Virus record (IMG/VR): IMGVR_UViG_3300021963_000040
Location: 1-64,000 of that record
Source: a virus
DNA: 64,000 bases
Direction: 5' to 3' (one strand)
The position numbers and the translations under genes were made by a program. Of this stretch, positions 62,035-64,000 are shown piece after piece. Each line of letters opens with the position of its first letter. The first letter of the stretch is position 1. Below the pieces are notes generated by a model. The model made no database searches and was not told where the DNA came from. It saw only the letters and a program-made list of their open reading frames with translations.

Positions 62035-63045
62035 ATGAGCCTTGTCCAGTCGACACTACGTCAATTCTTGCCTACACAAAAGGTAAGTTCTAGCGGCTGG
62101 TTAAGTTTCAATTGTCCAGTATGCACTCAAAATGGTCAAACTAGGCCAGACACTCGGAAACGTGGCGGGGTCCGTTTTCCGGATTCAGACAGTTTCCAAT
62201 ATAATTGTTTCAATTGCCATTTTACTACAGGTTGGAGTCCTGGTCGAGGATTAAGCAGTAGAGCAAAGTTATTATTCAAATCATTAGGTATGCAAGAAGC
62301 AGATGTACAGCGTTTGCAACTTGAATTAATGAGAGAACAAGAACAACAAAACCTACTTGCAGAATACAAACGTAAAGAAGAACGTGTTAAGTTTGTTCCA
62401 AATTGGAATGCAGTAAATTTACCAGCCGGAGCAGAACCTCTATTAAAATCAACTAGTCCTTTTGCTGAAGAAGGTAGAAAATATTTGGAGTCTAGAAACA
62501 TACTAGACTTGACCAATTGGTATTGGAGTGACTTAGAAGCATTTAACATGATGTGTCGAGTTATACTTCCATTAACATATAAAGGACAAGTAGTAGGATA
62601 TCATGCACGTTGGATAGGAACCCCTCCTACAAAAGAGAATGCCAAGGTAATTAAAGAACAGCCCAGGGATTATGTATTTGGTTACGACTTACAAGAAGAA
62701 ACTAGAGAATATGTAATTGTAGTAGAAGGTGAATATGATGCATTATCCATAGGTGGTATGGCTATTGGCAGTAACAGCATTTCAGAAAATCAAGCAGACG
62801 TCATAAACAGTTTAGGTAAACAGGTTATTGCCGTTGCCGACCGAGACAAAGCAGGATTCAAATTTAGCGGAGATGCTATCAAACATAATTGGGCCATGAG
62901 CTTTCCGGAGTGGGACAGTGACATTAAAGACGTTGCTGACGCATGCCAACGTTATGGTAGGTTATTTGTGTTGAGATCTATTCTTGACGCAGTAGAGACA
63001 AATCCAGTAAAATTACAAGTATTAGCGAGAACACATTGTGAGTGA
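62035..63045 (+). CDS. gp61: DNA primase (T4 gp61 family)
   Basis: A 336-aa primase, very close to T4 gp61 (342 aa). It has a zinc ribbon with Cys27-x2-Cys30 and Cys58-x2-Cys61 (CPVC, CFNC). A Toprim-type core follows: VVGYHARWIGTPPTKEN, YVIVVEGEYDALS with catalytic Glu231, and QVIAVADRDKAGF with the DxD-type acidic pair. It makes RNA primers for lagging-strand synthesis together with helicase gp41. The helicase start overlaps its stop by 8 bp. No RBS; the -10 box ends 6 nt upstream. Confidence 0.92.
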   Translation: MSLVQSTLRQFLPTQKVSSSGWLSFNCPVCTQNGQTRPDTRKRGGVRFPDSDSFQYNCFNCHFTTGWSPGRGLSSRAKLLFKSLGMQEADVQRLQLELMREQEQQNLLAEYKRKEERVKFVPNWNAVNLPAGAEPLLKSTSPFAEEGRKYLESRNILDLTNWYWSDLEAFNMMCRVILPLTYKGQVVGYHARWIGTPPTKENAKVIKEQPRDYVFGYDLQEETREYVIVVEGEYDALSIGGMAIGSNSISENQADVINSLGKQVIAVADRDKAGFKFSGDAIKHNWAMSFPEWDSDIKDVADACQRYGRLFVLRSILDAVETNPVKLQVLARTHCE

Positions 63046-64000
63046 TACAGTAGAATATTCAGAAGATATACAAAGGTTATTTTTAGAGTTCTTAGCCAGC
63101 GATAAAGAACTTGTTGCACGTTGCACAAGTATCTTAGATCCTGCTTTCTTTCATAGAACACTACAACCTACAGCAGAGTTTATTAAGAAGTTTGTAGACG
63201 AATACGGTGCAATCCCGTCAGTAGAACAAATACACGCAACCACAGGAGTTCAACTTAAAGGTGTAGGTGTAATTAGCGAAGAACACCAAAAATGGTTCTT
63301 AGATGAATTTGAGCAGTTTAGTAAGCACAAGGCTTTAGAAAAAGCTATTCTTAAGTCAGCAGACTTATTAGAAAAGAATGACTACGGTAAAGTAGAAAAG
63401 TTAATCAAAGAAGCAATAGAAGTAGGGCTTGCTAAGAGCTTTGGTACAGATTACTTTGCTGACCCAATGGGTCGTTTACAAAATTTAAAAAGTAAAAATG
63501 GTGCAACTAGTACAGGCTGGAAAAGCATGGATGAAAAGTTGTATGGCGGTTTTAACAGGGGCGAGCTTAATATTTTTGCTGGCGGATCTGGTGCAGGTAA
63601 ATCCCTGTTCTTACAAAACTTAGCACTAAACTGGGTGCGACAAGGATTAAACGTTGTTTATGTAAGTTTGGAACTTAGCGAAGGACTATGTAGTATGCGT
63701 ATGGACAGTATGCTTACTGGAACTAGTACCCGTGAAATTTACAAGCAATTAGAAGACGTTGATCTTAAAGTCCGAATGGCCGGTAAGAAAGCAGGTAAAC
63801 TACAAATTGTACAGCTACCCAACGGTATTACAGTTAACGACTTAAAAAGCTGGTTAAAAGAGTTTACTATTCAACAAGGTGCCAAAGTAGACTGCGTAGT
63901 TATTGACTATTTAGATTTAATGATGCCCGCAGGCCAAAAAATTAGTGTTGCTGACTTGTTTATTAAGGACAAGCTAGTATCCGAAGAATTACGTAATTTT
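63038..64000 (+). CDS. gp41: Replicative helicase (T4 gp41, DnaB family), 3' partial
   Basis: An open frame of 321 codons running off the window edge. The proposed start is GTG at 63038, overlapping the primase stop by 8 bp. The N-terminal domain is helical (DIQRLFLEFLASDKELVARC). The RecA-like core has GWKSMDEKLYGGFNRGELNI, Walker A GGSGAGKS (182-189), VVYVSLELSEGL with the catalytic Glu, and Walker B VVIDYLDLM. This is the hexameric 5'-3' helicase that pairs with primase gp61. T4 gp41 has 475 aa, so roughly a third is missing. Confidence 0.93.
   Translation, partial: MSDTVEYSEDIQRLFLEFLASDKELVARCTSILDPAFFHRTLQPTAEFIKKFVDEYGAIPSVEQIHATTGVQLKGVGVISEEHQKWFLDEFEQFSKHKALEKAILKSADLLEKNDYGKVEKLIKEAIEVGLAKSFGTDYFADPMGRLQNLKSKNGATSTGWKSMDEKLYGGFNRGELNIFAGGSGAGKSLFLQNLALNWVRQGLNVVYVSLELSEGLCSMRMDSMLTGTSTREIYKQLEDVDLKVRMAGKKAGKLQIVQLPNGITVNDLKSWLKEFTIQQGAKVDCVVIDYLDLMMPAGQKISVADLFIKDKLVSEELRNF

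Noticed and set aside
1-64000. tRNA genes and CRISPR arrays
   Set aside because: No cloverleaf-like segments or regularly spaced direct repeats were noticed in the short intergenic gaps. tRNAs could still be missed by eye.

Overview
The window is a 64 kb piece of a T4-like myovirus genome, probably from water. Recognisable T4-type genes include portal gp20, prohead protease gp21, scaffold gp22, capsid gp23, neck gp13/gp14, sheath terminator gp15, sheath gp18, tube gp19, terminase gp16/gp17, head completion gp4, SSB gp32, UvsX, UvsY, UvsW, clamp loader gp62, primase gp61 and helicase gp41. Base composition is moderately A+T rich (roughly 40% G+C by eye). Gene order and protein style are closer to the cyanophage/pelagiphage (distant T4) group than to coliphage T4. 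Two small proteins (a BPSL0761-like protein and a 51-aa protein of a type I associate with proteobacteria) hint at a proteobacterial host, but the host cannot be fixed from sequence alone. No host genes, tRNAs, integrase or CRISPR array were seen.

Layout. 1-8.2 kb: the end of a tape-measure-like gene, then the head module (portal, two small core proteins, protease, scaffold, major capsid), closed by a strong terminator. 8.3-27.4 kb: a host-recognition island with a 3484-aa fibre carrying a C-terminal S74 self-cleaving chaperone domain, a 100-aa fibre protein, six tandem paralogous genes of about 200 codons mostly joined by ATGA overlaps, three glycine-rich adhesins (one fused to a LamG-like domain) and two tail-fibre assembly chaperones. 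27.4-30.6 kb, minus strand: gp14, gp15, a Nudix hydrolase and an unknown gene. 30.7-44.8 kb, plus strand: unknown genes, gp13, a 5'(3')-nucleotidase and dNMP kinase pair, sheath, tube, tube-like baseplate protein, gp4, small and large terminase, and several unknown, probably virion, proteins. 44.8-48 kb: gp32, UvsX and UvsY. 48-50.8 kb: many tiny accessory genes with their own sigma70-like promoters. 51-55.8 kb: AAA ATPase, UvsW, gp62, a zinc-finger protein and a 194-aa protein that looks like a miniature C-family (DnaE) DNA polymerase core. 56.2-62 kb: a second fibre locus with a collagen-like fibre and a LamG protein. 62-64 kb: primase gp61 and the start of helicase gp41.

Regulation. Two promoter classes are visible. 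Sigma70-like promoters, nearly all with 17-bp spacers, precede replication, nucleotide and accessory genes. T4-late-like boxes (G/T)ATAAATA precede structural genes. In both classes several genes start 4-8 nt after the -10 or late box with no Shine-Dalgarno, which predicts leaderless mRNAs.

The most unusual observations are the mini-DnaE protein (55222-55806), the apparent complete absence of GCWGC from the window (which explains the odd Ala-Ala codon pairs), the recurrent leaderless architecture, the six-gene paralogous array inside a very large adhesin island, and a stem-loop at the predicted 5' end of the gp32 mRNA.
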